NCBI GenBank assembly: GCA_030531595.1 | Contig: JAUNND010000005.1 | Location: 1 to 58,142 of the forward strand | DNA length: 58,142 bases | Direction of reading: 5' to 3' | DNA from: Eubacteriales bacterium | GTDB taxonomy: Bacteria; Bacillota; Clostridia; Oscillospirales; Oscillospiraceae | Shown: one piece after another, positions 26,907 to 34,956 of the stretch | How the letters are laid out: each line of letters begins with the position of its first letter | Numbering within the stretch: the first letter of the stretch is position 1 | Translations under genes and position numbers: made by a program | The notes under the pieces: model-generated | The model's input: the letters and a program-made list of their open reading frames with translations, nothing else | Database searches by the model: none | Told to the model about the DNA's origin: nothing

Positions 26907-27776
26907 TTAGCCCTTCACGGCGCCGGCAATGAAGCTCTCCTGGATCTTTCGGCTCAGGAAAACATAGACAAGCAGTGTCGGGAAGGTGGCGACGACAAGT
27001 GCCGCACCGATGGGACCCCAGTCGGTCGTATATTGACCTGCCAGAGCCTGAATACCGACAGGGAGTGTCTTCAGGGCATCCTTGCTCATAAAGATATTGG
27101 CGAACATAAGCTCGTTCCAGCACTGGAGGAAGGTGTAGATGCCGACCGTTGCGGTGGCGGGCTTCATCAGAGGAAGAATGATCTTAAAGAAGATGCCCCA
27201 TGTTCCGCAGCCGTCTATACACGCCGCCTCGTCCAGCTCTCGCGGCAGATCGTTCATGAAGCTCGTACAGACGAGTATCGCCATCGACAGAGAGAACGCC
27301 GAATACGGTATTATCAGTCCCAGATAGGTGTTGAGCATCTTTGTTCTGGAAAGCGTGATGTAGATAGGCAGAAGTGCTGCATGGATGGGAATGGTAAGAC
27401 CGAGCATGAACATCTTATTGATGGTCTTCCTGCGTTTCCAGACCAGTCTTGTCAGGGCATAGGTCGCCATGACAGCGGCAAGAAGCGTAATAATGATAGT
27501 CGCTACGGCTATGATAAGGCTGTTGAGGAAATAACGTCCCATCTGACCGGTCGCAAGGGCTCTTGAATAGTTCGACCAGAGCCAGTGCTGCGGAAGTCCG
27601 GCGACATTCGCGCCGAAAATCTCCGTATTGTCCTTCAGCGAGAAGGTGAACATCCAGTAGATCGGGAAGATGTTGATAACGGCCCAGATTATGAGAGCTG
27701 TATAGATCGCGGCATTCTGTGCCTTATAGCGGCGAACCTTTGCCGAGAGATTTCTGTCGTTAAGTGTCTGTCCCAT
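26907..27776 (-). CDS. Sugar ABC transporter permease (MalG type)
   Basis: 289-residue inner-membrane permease with six helices. The EAA loop is clear: ELDEAACIDGCGTWGIFFKI followed by ILPLMKP, and the family C-terminus ESFIAGAVKG is present. ATG 27776 has GGAGGAGGATTAAT directly before it; the frame is open 17 codons upstream. It starts one base after the stop codon of the first permease, so translation is coupled. It works with the neighbouring permease and binding protein. No ATPase gene is nearby, as is usual where a shared MsiK-type ATPase serves several importers. Confidence 0.92.
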   Translation of the reverse strand: MGQTLNDRNLSAKVRRYKAQNAAIYTALIIWAVINIFPIYWMFTFSLKDNTEIFGANVAGLPQHWLWSNYSRALATGQMGRYFLNSLIIAVATIIITLLAAVMATYALTRLVWKRRKTINKMFMLGLTIPIHAALLPIYITLSRTKMLNTYLGLIIPYSAFSLSMAILVCTSFMNDLPRELDEAACIDGCGTWGIFFKIILPLMKPATATVGIYTFLQCWNELMFANIFMSKDALKTLPVGIQALAGQYTTDWGPIGAALVVATFPTLLVYVFLSRKIQESFIAGAVKG

Positions 27777-27777
27777 A

Positions 27778-28659
27778 TTAATCCTCCTCCTCCTTGAAAA
27801 TGAGCCCGACAAGCAGGGCGAAGCCAAAGCACAGGAAGATGAGCAGTACGGCGATGGTGGAGCCCATACCGTAGCGGTTGCGCAGGAACAGCATATTGAT
27901 CATCAGCGTACTCGGCACCTCGGTAGAATGCAGAGGACCGCCGTTCGTCAGAACGTATATGAGGTCAAAGGATTTGAGAGAGCCTGTGATCGCAAAAATA
28001 ACACTGACCCTCAGAACGGGCTTTATATAGGGGATCACGATAAACCAGTTGACCTGGGAATCGGTAGCGCCGTCAAGCATGGCGGCCTCCCTGAGATCTT
28101 TCGGAACACTTTTTATGCCGGCATACATCAGTAGCATATGATAGCCCACATACTGCCACAATGTCGGTATAAATACCGCGCCGAGCGCAGTCTCCTTTGT
28201 GCCGAGCCATATTTTTGCCCAGCTGTCAAGACCTACGGCACGGAGAAGGACATTGAGGATACCGTAGTCCGGGTTATATATTTTCAGCCAGAGCTGACCG
28301 ATAACAACGGTCGAGATCAGAACGGGCATGAAATATACGGAGAGGAAGAAACGCTCTCCTTTTATTCCCTTGCCCAGCTTCAGTGCAAGCCAGAGGCAGA
28401 ACGGAAGCTGTATGCACACGGACAGACCCGCAAGCAGCAGAGAGTTTTTCAGTGCTCTCAGAAAGCCGATGGGTTTGCTGGTAAACAGCTCCTTATAGTT
28501 TTTAAAGCCGATAAAGACTTTTTCGCCGATGCCGTTCCAGTCAAAAAAACTGAAATAGCCGGACGCGATGATAGGTGCAACAAGAACACCCACAAAGAGG
28601 ATCAGTCCCGGAACAAGAAACAGAAAAATGTTTAACTTGTTGCTGTACATTTTCTTCAT
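27778..28659 (-). CDS. Sugar ABC transporter permease (MalF/UgpA type)
   Basis: 293 residues, six predicted helices beginning with IFLFLVPGLILFVGVLV. The EAA loop DLREAAMLDGATDSQVNWFI is followed by VIPYIKPVLRVS. ALKNSLLLAGLSVCIQ marks the start of the binding-protein-dependent transport domain. It pairs with the MalG-type permease downstream. Separated from the binding-protein gene by a strong hairpin (28724-28759) that should lower its expression relative to that gene. Confidence 0.92.
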   Translation of the reverse strand: MKKMYSNKLNIFLFLVPGLILFVGVLVAPIIASGYFSFFDWNGIGEKVFIGFKNYKELFTSKPIGFLRALKNSLLLAGLSVCIQLPFCLWLALKLGKGIKGERFFLSVYFMPVLISTVVIGQLWLKIYNPDYGILNVLLRAVGLDSWAKIWLGTKETALGAVFIPTLWQYVGYHMLLMYAGIKSVPKDLREAAMLDGATDSQVNWFIVIPYIKPVLRVSVIFAITGSLKSFDLIYVLTNGGPLHSTEVPSTLMINMLFLRNRYGMGSTIAVLLIFLCFGFALLVGLIFKEEED

Positions 28660-28723
28660 AGCTTTGAATTCCTTATTCTTTTTATGGTCATCTCTGATAA
28701 TTCAGAGGCGGCCTTATGAAACA

Positions 28724-28759
28724 CGGTTTCTCACTTCCCGAAAGGGAAGCGAGAAACCG
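28724..28759 (-). terminator. Intercistronic attenuating hairpin
   Basis: 16-bp stem with one mismatch (CGGTTTCTCACTTCCC, loop GAAA, complement). It lacks a T-run, which fits mRNA stabilisation or partial termination after the binding-protein gene. Confidence 0.75.
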
Positions 28760-28803
28760 CGGGAACTTATACGTCCGTGAAAGAACGTATGTATTCAGTT
28801 AAA

Positions 28804-30051
28804 TCAGCCGATGTCGGCAGCAAGACCTGCAACGAAGTCAGCACCGTTGACTTCGCAGCCGTAAACCATTGCGACGTAGTCGAGGTAGGTGTTGGCGGTG
28901 TTGGCGCTCATAGCGGTGTCGCCGAAGAGGACGTATGCGTTGGCATTTGCGCAGATGTCAGCAACAGTCTGGGTCAGTTCATTGACAGAGCTTGCGTCGT
29001 AGTCAACATTCCATGCGGGCAGACCGCAGCCGTCAAGATAACCGAAGTGGCAGATCGCCTTGCCGAGGTCGATGCAGAAGTTTGCGGTGACTTCGGGGTT
29101 GTTTGCGGAAGCGGCAACAGCGAGAGTATCGGAGGGACCGCCGATGAGCTGGCCGAGGGTGGCCTTGTCAGCATTGATCACGGGGAACTCTGCGACCTGA
29201 ACCTTGCCCTTGAGGTCGGGGTTGGCAGCGAAGTCAGCGCAGTTCCAGGTGCCGTTCATGTAGAAGGCGTACTTGCCTGCCATGAAGTTTGCCTTGACCT
29301 CGTCGTTGGAGAGAGCGATGCCGGCGGGATCGAAGTATTCGTTGTTAACGAGGGACTGGAAGGTGTCAACAGCGGCAGCGACATCGTCGTTTGCCCATGT
29401 TGCTCTGCCTGCGAAGATGTCGTTGAGGATCTGAGCGCCGCAGCTCTTCTCAATGATGGATTCAAGATACTCGGTTACGCACCAGGTCTCCTTGCCGGAG
29501 CAGCCGAAGGGGATAACGCCGTTGGCCTTGAGGGTATCGCAGCAGGCGATGAACTCTTCGTAGGTGCCGGGAACTTCGTCATAGCCGTTGGCCTTCAGGA
29601 TCTCCATGTTGGCGAACAGTCCGACGATGTTCATGGTGGTGGGAACGCCGTAGTGCTTTCCGTCATAGGTGGTGTTGCCCATCATGGCCTCGGAAAGCTG
29701 ACCTTCGTATGCCTTGTAAGCATCGTCCAGGCAGTATACGCGGCCGGCATCAACAAAGTCGCCCAGGAATGCGCATGCCCAGGTGAAGAAGATGTCGGGC
29801 ATCTCGTCGGCAGAGGCTGCCATCTTGATCTTTTCCTTGTAGGACTGGTTTTCGAATGCTTCCCAGGTGAAGTTTACTTCGGGGTGGGCAGCGGTGACTT
29901 CTGCGATAGCCTTCTCATAAGAAGCACGGTTGGAGTCACTTTCGGTGGCGATGCACCACATCGTAATGTCGGTCTTGTCTTCGGCAAATGCTGCAACGCC
30001 GAGAGAAAGAACCATGCACAGGGTCAGAAGAATTGCCAGTGTCTTTTTCAT
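28804..30051 (-). CDS. Extracellular sugar-binding protein of ABC transporter
   Basis: 415-residue family 1 solute-binding protein. Signal peptide TLAILLTLCMVLSLGVAAFA is followed by EDKTDITMWCIA, the first strand of the fold. YDGKHYGVPTTMNIVGLFAN and PGTYEEFIACCDTLKANG are typical binding-cleft blocks. There is no lipobox cysteine at the cleavage site, so the protein looks released or otherwise retained rather than lipid-anchored. GGAGGAAATATC precedes ATG 30051. Substrate inferred from the GH3/GH94 neighbours: cellobiose or short cello-oligosaccharides. Confidence 0.9.
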   Translation of the reverse strand: MKKTLAILLTLCMVLSLGVAAFAEDKTDITMWCIATESDSNRASYEKAIAEVTAAHPEVNFTWEAFENQSYKEKIKMAASADEMPDIFFTWACAFLGDFVDAGRVYCLDDAYKAYEGQLSEAMMGNTTYDGKHYGVPTTMNIVGLFANMEILKANGYDEVPGTYEEFIACCDTLKANGVIPFGCSGKETWCVTEYLESIIEKSCGAQILNDIFAGRATWANDDVAAAVDTFQSLVNNEYFDPAGIALSNDEVKANFMAGKYAFYMNGTWNCADFAANPDLKGKVQVAEFPVINADKATLGQLIGGPSDTLAVAASANNPEVTANFCIDLGKAICHFGYLDGCGLPAWNVDYDASSVNELTQTVADICANANAYVLFGDTAMSANTANTYLDYVAMVYGCEVNGADFVAGLAADIG

Positions 30052-30103
30052 GATATTTCCTCCATGATTTATTTTTGAACAGCTTTCGGCTGAACAATAC
30101 AAC

Positions 30104-30667
30104 TTATTGCATCTTTACCATCTGCCAGGGGTACTCGACCGTCAGAACATTTCCGCTGATCGAATAATAGCAGACCGAATCCTCAAAATGATCGATATAC
30201 ATGAGCTTGAAAGAGGAGTTTTCATCGTCAAGGCTGTAATACCCCGGGAAAAAGCCGTCTTCGTTGAACATACCGTTTTCTGTAAATTCAAAGCTCCATT
30301 TGTTTTCCGCGTTCACCCATTTTCCGATCAGCCCGTCCGGTGTGCCCTCGCCCTCAAAGACATATTCCGTCTTTTTATAAATATTCATTTCACTGCCGTC
30401 ACCGTTCATGACAAATCTCATACGGTCGGTCTTGCCGTTTTTGGTGAGCAGCAGAGTGTTATCCTCAACAGCGTACTTATATTTCACCCCGTCCAGCTTC
30501 ATCGTATCGCCGCTGAAGGACATGGCACACTTGTCCTTTTCATATATATGTGCCCATTTTCCGTCCATCACTCCCGTATCTTGTGTCCCGCAGGAAGAAA
30601 GACAGAGGAGAGCGGCGAGCAGCAGAACGAGCGCCGCGAGTTTTAAAATGGGGTTCGGTTTTTTCAT
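30104..30667 (-). CDS. Small lipoprotein of unknown function
   Basis: 187 residues. Type II signal peptide: LVLLLAALLCLSSC, with Cys as the lipidated residue. The mature part contains two similar strand-rich modules, GVMDGKWAHIYEKDKCAMSF and GLIGKWVNAENKWSFEFTEN, a layout seen in clostridial lipoproteins with repeated G-x-W domains. ATG 30667 starts the signal peptide; the frame is open 18 codons upstream. It lies 52 bp before the binding-protein gene and may be cotranscribed with the sugar transporter. Confidence 0.7.
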   Translation of the reverse strand: MKKPNPILKLAALVLLLAALLCLSSCGTQDTGVMDGKWAHIYEKDKCAMSFSGDTMKLDGVKYKYAVEDNTLLLTKNGKTDRMRFVMNGDGSEMNIYKKTEYVFEGEGTPDGLIGKWVNAENKWSFEFTENGMFNEDGFFPGYYSLDDENSSFKLMYIDHFEDSVCYYSISGNVLTVEYPWQMVKMQ

Positions 30668-30726
30668 TTCTTTATTTTGCCGCCGGCAAGCCGTCGGGCG
30701 ATCCGTTCCGTTAATAATCATGTATC

Positions 30727-30756
30727 ATTATACACCTTGGCGTGCTTGTTCATCAA
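30727..30756 (-). promoter_or_regulatory. Promoter of lipoprotein/sugar transporter genes
   Basis: Minus strand TTGATG (30751-30756), 18 bp, TATAAT (30727-30732). Confidence 0.55.
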
Positions 30757-30826
30757 TCAGCATACTAAACAAATTTCCATCTGTCATTTTGTTAATATTG
30801 CTGAGCGATATCATACTTTCGTCAGC

Positions 30827-32533
30827 CTATTCCACGATGTTTCTCAGCCATTTTCCGCGCTTTATGTTCAGCATTTTTGGCAGGAATGTTACAATTTCAT
30901 CCATTTTTGACAGAAGCACAAGCAAAACCGGCGCAAAGCAATTCAGCTTCACGGAAATAAGAGAGATCGGGACGCACAGCAGGAGGGAGTTGACGGCGTC
31001 GATATAGAAGATCGGTCTGGTCTCTCCTCCCGCGTACAGTGCGCTGTTGTTAACGCTGTTCTGGATGCCGAAAACATTGTTCAGGGCAAAAATAAGCGTT
31101 ATCGGGAAAAGATACTGCTTTGCGGCATCGCTGAGCTTTAACGGGAAAAGCTGCAGCGCAAACACAATCACAAACAGAGCCGCCATAACAGCTACACTGA
31201 TTTTTGATGCAAGTCTGTTCAGGAGCCGGTGCTCATATATCGCGTCTTCAAAACGGTTCTTGCCGAGCTGAAGTCCGGCGAGGATGCCGGCTGTATCCGC
31301 GCAGGCATTCTTTGTGCATAACAGATGTGTATTTACGGCGTTGACGAAGGAAAACGCCGCTATGACGTCCGCGTCTATTCTTCCGATCGCGGCCGCCACG
31401 AAGTTTATCCCGACAAGGTAAACGCCGTGCTGCAGGAAAATAGGCAGGGCGTTTTTGAAAAACACCTTGGTGATATGCTCTCTGTTGATCTCATCGTCGG
31501 GATTGAAAAAGGAAGGTTTGATCTTTATGTAACAGGCGAGACACAGAATAAACTGGAGCACGACGGCTGAGGTCAAGGCGATACCGGAGCCGACAGCGCC
31601 CATCTCGGGAAGTCCGAAGAGTCCGAATACAAGGAGAAGATTTAAAACGACATTCAGCGCACAGCTTAACGCGACGATCTTCGTGACGGTCCTGCCCTGA
31701 TCGGTAATACGCAGGAAAGCATAGAAAATATTGCAGAAGGAGTTGAACAGGAAGCTGACGGACGCTATCTTGAGGTAAGCCGCACCTTCTTTTATAAGTT
31801 CCGGGATGTTCGTATACAGTCCCATAAGCTGACCGGGGAAAAAGAAGCAGGCGATAAATTCCGGAATGCAGATGAGAGTGGAGAAAGCGACCGCGACATA
31901 CATGGCATAGACAGCGGAGCTTCCGTTTCGCCTGCCCCAGAACTGTGAAAGAATGGAGTTTACGGCGCCGGTAGCCGCCGAAATGAGTACGGTATGGATC
32001 ATAACGATCTGGGAGGCGAAGGATACGCCGGACATGGCGTCGGACGAGAAAAATCCCAGAATGAGGACTCCGATATTCGTGGCGATGCCTATGATCAGGT
32101 ACTGAAAAGAAAACGGTACAAAAGACGCCATGGCCGTTCGCCGGAAAAGCGTATCGCGGATATCGGTTTTCGGCAGACGGAGGGTCAGTTTATTGACTCC
32201 CTTACGGTAGCTGTAACGGAGTTCACTGCCGATACCGGACAGAAGCCTGTCGTACATTGTACGTATCGGTTTTTCAAAGTTGATGATCTTGTCCTTGGCA
32301 AACGGGTCGCACCTGCGATCCTTTACGGAGAACTCAAAAACGGCGTCATTGCCGCGGTCTCTTCTGGTGAAGGTCAGTTCGCTTTCGCCGTTGAGCTCCT
32401 CACGCCATTTCATCAGTGCTTCCTCGATCAGTAAAACATAGTTGTTGATCCGCTCGGAAGAATAATCGAGATTATTAAGCGCCTCATACAGAAGGTTGCT
32501 GAGATCAACGCTTTCGCAGTTGCTTATCTGCAC
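30827..32533 (-). CDS. MATE transporter with N-terminal HATPase-like domain
   Basis: 568 residues. Residues about 1-145 resemble a GHKL/anti-sigma-type ATPase: NNYVLLIEEALMKWREEL is an N-box with its Glu, a strand pair TFTRRDRGNDAVFEFSVKD follows, and the domain ends with GVNKLTLRLPK; the usual DxGxG box is not evident. Residues about 155-568 are a 12-helix MATE/MOP-type exporter (FSFQYLIIGIATNIGVLILG, SILSQFWGRRNGSSAVYAMY, VSFLFNSFCNIFYAFLRITD). GTG 32533 is taken as start because GGAGGT lies eight bases upstream. A consensus promoter is just before it. The fusion is unusual; the substrate is unknown. Confidence 0.75.
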   Translation of the reverse strand: MQISNCESVDLSNLLYEALNNLDYSSERINNYVLLIEEALMKWREELNGESELTFTRRDRGNDAVFEFSVKDRRCDPFAKDKIINFEKPIRTMYDRLLSGIGSELRYSYRKGVNKLTLRLPKTDIRDTLFRRTAMASFVPFSFQYLIIGIATNIGVLILGFFSSDAMSGVSFASQIVMIHTVLISAATGAVNSILSQFWGRRNGSSAVYAMYVAVAFSTLICIPEFIACFFFPGQLMGLYTNIPELIKEGAAYLKIASVSFLFNSFCNIFYAFLRITDQGRTVTKIVALSCALNVVLNLLLVFGLFGLPEMGAVGSGIALTSAVVLQFILCLACYIKIKPSFFNPDDEINREHITKVFFKNALPIFLQHGVYLVGINFVAAAIGRIDADVIAAFSFVNAVNTHLLCTKNACADTAGILAGLQLGKNRFEDAIYEHRLLNRLASKISVAVMAALFVIVFALQLFPLKLSDAAKQYLFPITLIFALNNVFGIQNSVNNSALYAGGETRPIFYIDAVNSLLLCVPISLISVKLNCFAPVLLVLLSKMDEIVTFLPKMLNIKRGKWLRNIVE

Positions 32534-32567
32534 GGCTGCACACCTCCGCATACCGTTATTTTGGTTT

Positions 32568-32596
32568 ATTATACCAAACCGGTAAAGTCCGGTCAA
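32568..32596 (-). promoter_or_regulatory. Promoter of the ATPase-MATE gene with inverted repeat in spacer
   Basis: Minus strand TTGACC (32591-32596), 17 bp, TATAAT (32568-32573). The spacer region contains ACCGG-ACTTTA-CCGGT, a likely regulator site. Confidence 0.7.
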
Positions 32597-32648
32597 TATA
32601 AATGTATTTCTGCCGGTGAATTAATCTGCAAATACTATATGTCTTTAG

Positions 32649-32714
32649 AAAAAATGACAAAATCAGGGCACATTTTATCCGTCAGCTGCCGCAGACGTAT
32701 TGTGCGGTGTTGCC
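32649..32714. repeat. Solo right half of the 160-bp inverted-repeat element
   Basis: 66 bp identical to 43801-43866, the right half of the complete copy, ending TGCGGTGTTGCC. The left half is absent. Confidence 0.85.
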
Positions 32715-32858
32715 TTAGCTTTCCCGCACTGCCAAACCAGTTTGCCGCGTTAAGTATCCCTGTTATTCTTCTTGCAAATTCACCTGACCCGGGTTTGACG
32801 CTTACCTTGAACAGAGCTGCAGGAAAAAAATAAAGCGGAGGGAAACTGTGCAGAGAAA

Positions 32859-32892
32859 AGCCCGGAGAACCTCTTCGTGAGGTCTCCGGGCT
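32859..32892 (-). terminator. Terminator of the beta-solenoid gene
   Basis: 15-bp stem (AGCCCGGAGAACCTC and complement, one mismatch) around a TTCG loop, followed on the minus strand by TTTTC. Confidence 0.85.
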
Positions 32893-32932
32893 CAGTATGT
32901 ACTTTATGCTGTCTTACAACAGCTTATTTTTC

Positions 32933-34564
32933 TTATGCTTCGGGAACATTGACAGTCACAGTGAAGACTGCGCCGTTGTCAAAGGCGATCTCGAACACGT
33001 GATCGCCGGTTTCGAGAGTCTGCAGATAAGAATTGCTGAAGGAGAGGGTTACGGTTCCGTCGCTGTGGCGCTGGACAGAGTAAGCGCTGGGGAGGAGGTT
33101 CTCGCCGGTTGCTTTGTCGGTCAATTTAACGGAGGTCAGACCTGTAACAGTCTTGATGAAATCTGCGGAGAATCTCACGGATGCGTGATTGTTCACATCG
33201 CAGACTTCGGCTGCACCGGCTTCACCTTCAACGGATACGGCTACGGGGATGCCGTCAGTTGCTGCGGAAGCACCATCATAGATCTCAACGATCATGCTCG
33301 GGTTATCCTTTGCGATATCCTTGAGAAAGACCATCAGATCCTGCAGACCGCCATTAAAGGAACGACCGAACGTGATAACTGCCGTGCCGTCGGGAGCCGT
33401 GAACAGACGTGTGCCTGTGGGCAGGGACCGTCTGTCGACGATAACGATCTGGTCGTCGGAAGCGGGAGCAATGGTGATAACGGACTTGCGAATATCATCT
33501 TTAACGCTGGCTTCGGTGGCATGGACGTCGCCGATCTCCTGCGTTCCGGTCACAACGAGTTCGTCCCAGAGAGCGGAGCCTTCCTTGAGACCGACAAGGT
33601 AGAAGACATTGTCTTTGCCTTCTATTTCAACATTCTTGCCGAGCTCGCCGACAACGACTTGACCGTCGGCTTCCTTCGAAGTCTCTCTCCAGTCCCAGCC
33701 GTAGCCGTGCTTGTTATGAACGCGGATGCGTTCCTTAACCTGCTTGGTGTATTCGGTGTTGATTTCACCATCTGCAGTGCCGACAATGATAACGGTTGCG
33801 CCGTCAATGGAAGTGATCTTGCCTGTCAGATCGCCGCCGATGAAGATTTCGGTGCCTTCGCCTTCTGCTTTGATATCGCCTACGACCTTGCCTTCGACAT
33901 CAACAATTGCACCGTCTGCATTAATGGTGCCCTTAACTTCGCCACCGATAGTAACAGTGCCGTCTTCTGCATTAACATTGCCGATAACGTTGCCTTCTAC
34001 GTCAACAATGGAACCGTTTTCGGTGATGGTGCCGAAAACATTGTCGCCGACAGTAACAGTTGCACCCGCGGTTGCTTTGACACCGCCAATAACATCGTCT
34101 TTGACTTCTACGGTCGTGTCTTTGCCTTCTGCAACGACAGCGTTGTCTGCTTTTCCTTTGTTCTCAACATCGTTTCCGACGGTAACGGATGCGCCCTTCT
34201 CGGCTGTAACGGTGCCTTCAACGTCTTCACCGACAACAACTGTTGTGTTCTTGCCCGCTGCTTCAACGTTCCCGTCAACATCGTCACCGACATAGACTTC
34301 TGCGCCGCGATTTGCATTGACATTCTCTTTGACATCGTCACCGACATAGACTTCTGCGCCGCGATTTGCATTGACATCAATTTCGACATCGTGACCGATA
34401 ACGACCGTTGCGCCGCGATCTGCATCGACATTACCCGCTTCGAAAGCGAAAGCAAACTCGTGAGGGCCCTCTGCCTCCACATCCGTTGTTTTCTCTGCGA
34501 AAGAGGGTACGGCAAGACATACGAGCATTGTCATTGCCATAAGGAATGCTAATACCTTTTTCAT
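32933..34564 (-). CDS. Secreted beta-solenoid repeat protein
   Basis: 543 residues. Signal peptide LAFLMAMTMLVCLAVPSFA. Residues about 35-285 are tandem 17-18-residue units such as NANRGAEVYVGDDVKENV, GASVTVGNDVENK and DGTVTIGGEVKGTINA, alternating Val/Ile strands with Gly/Asp turns, as in right-handed beta-helices and bactofilins. The rest (about 300-543) has a mixed fold with no recognised catalytic motif, ending in a possible Ig-like domain (GDHVFEIAFDNGAVFTVTVN). No LPXTG anchor is seen. Two adjacent units share 46 of 54 identical bases. AAAGGAGAAG precedes ATG 34564. Monocistronic. Role unknown; a structural surface or matrix protein is likely. Confidence 0.72.
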   Translation of the reverse strand: MKKVLAFLMAMTMLVCLAVPSFAEKTTDVEAEGPHEFAFAFEAGNVDADRGATVVIGHDVEIDVNANRGAEVYVGDDVKENVNANRGAEVYVGDDVDGNVEAAGKNTTVVVGEDVEGTVTAEKGASVTVGNDVENKGKADNAVVAEGKDTTVEVKDDVIGGVKATAGATVTVGDNVFGTITENGSIVDVEGNVIGNVNAEDGTVTIGGEVKGTINADGAIVDVEGKVVGDIKAEGEGTEIFIGGDLTGKITSIDGATVIIVGTADGEINTEYTKQVKERIRVHNKHGYGWDWRETSKEADGQVVVGELGKNVEIEGKDNVFYLVGLKEGSALWDELVVTGTQEIGDVHATEASVKDDIRKSVITIAPASDDQIVIVDRRSLPTGTRLFTAPDGTAVITFGRSFNGGLQDLMVFLKDIAKDNPSMIVEIYDGASAATDGIPVAVSVEGEAGAAEVCDVNNHASVRFSADFIKTVTGLTSVKLTDKATGENLLPSAYSVQRHSDGTVTLSFSNSYLQTLETGDHVFEIAFDNGAVFTVTVNVPEA

Positions 34565-34626
34565 TTTTCTTCTCCTTTGAAAACAATTTTCCCGAATTGC
34601 ACAATGTGACTCGGATATGTTATATA

Positions 34627-34655
34627 AGATACTCCTGACGGCAAAAAATGTCAAG
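34627..34655 (-). promoter_or_regulatory. Promoter of the beta-solenoid gene
   Basis: Minus strand TTGACA (34650-34655), 17 bp, TATCTT (34627-34632). Confidence 0.65.
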
Positions 34656-34900
34656 CCATTTTTGTCACTTTTTTAAGCAAAAAGAAGTAAAAATCCGTGT
34701 AAATAAGCATAAAAAGAGCATAAAATCATATATATATATATATATTGGCGTGTCGGAGCTTTCGGTGCAGCTATATTGTATTAAGGCAACATCGCACGAA
34801 AGATAGTGCAGTGAAGCGAAGAATGTGAAAAATAACTTGCCTATCGAAAATGTTATCCCTTAAACAATGGCACAAAATAAGGTAATATTTGAACATCATA
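34656..34900. other. Intergenic gap with TA tract and solo repeat end
   Basis: No gene seen. It holds a (TA)n run at about 34731-34745 and, at 34785, GGCAACATCGCA, which resembles the left tip of the 160-bp repeat element at 43708. Confidence 0.5.
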
Positions 34901-34939
34901 TTGATTTTTCCCTTATTTTCTGTTACGATATAAGGGAAA
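34901..34939 (+). promoter_or_regulatory. fic promoter with large palindrome
   Basis: TTGATT (34901-34906), 17 bp, TACGAT (34924-34929). TTTCCCTTAT (34907-34916) is repeated perfectly inverted as ATAAGGGAAA (34930-34939) around the -10 box. Confidence 0.65.
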
Positions 34940-34956
34940 GCGAGGTGTTTAAGAGC

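Noticed and set aside
28777-30078. 433-codon plus-strand open frame opposite the sugar-binding protein
   Set aside because: Pure antisense shadow of a recognisable binding-protein gene with signal peptide, ribosome site and operon context; the plus frame has no family resemblance.
34278-34377. Near-identical tandem 54-bp DNA repeats, considered as a CRISPR
   Set aside because: No spacers, in-frame 18-codon protein repeats; no cas genes anywhere in the window.
32897-34552. 551-codon plus-strand open frame opposite the beta-solenoid gene
   Set aside because: Repetitive codons of the minus-strand repeats create a long open antisense frame; the minus frame has signal peptide, ribosome site, promoter and terminator.
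34731-34745. (TA)n tract as a replication or phase-variation signal
   Set aside because: Short, far from any start codon and without supporting elements.
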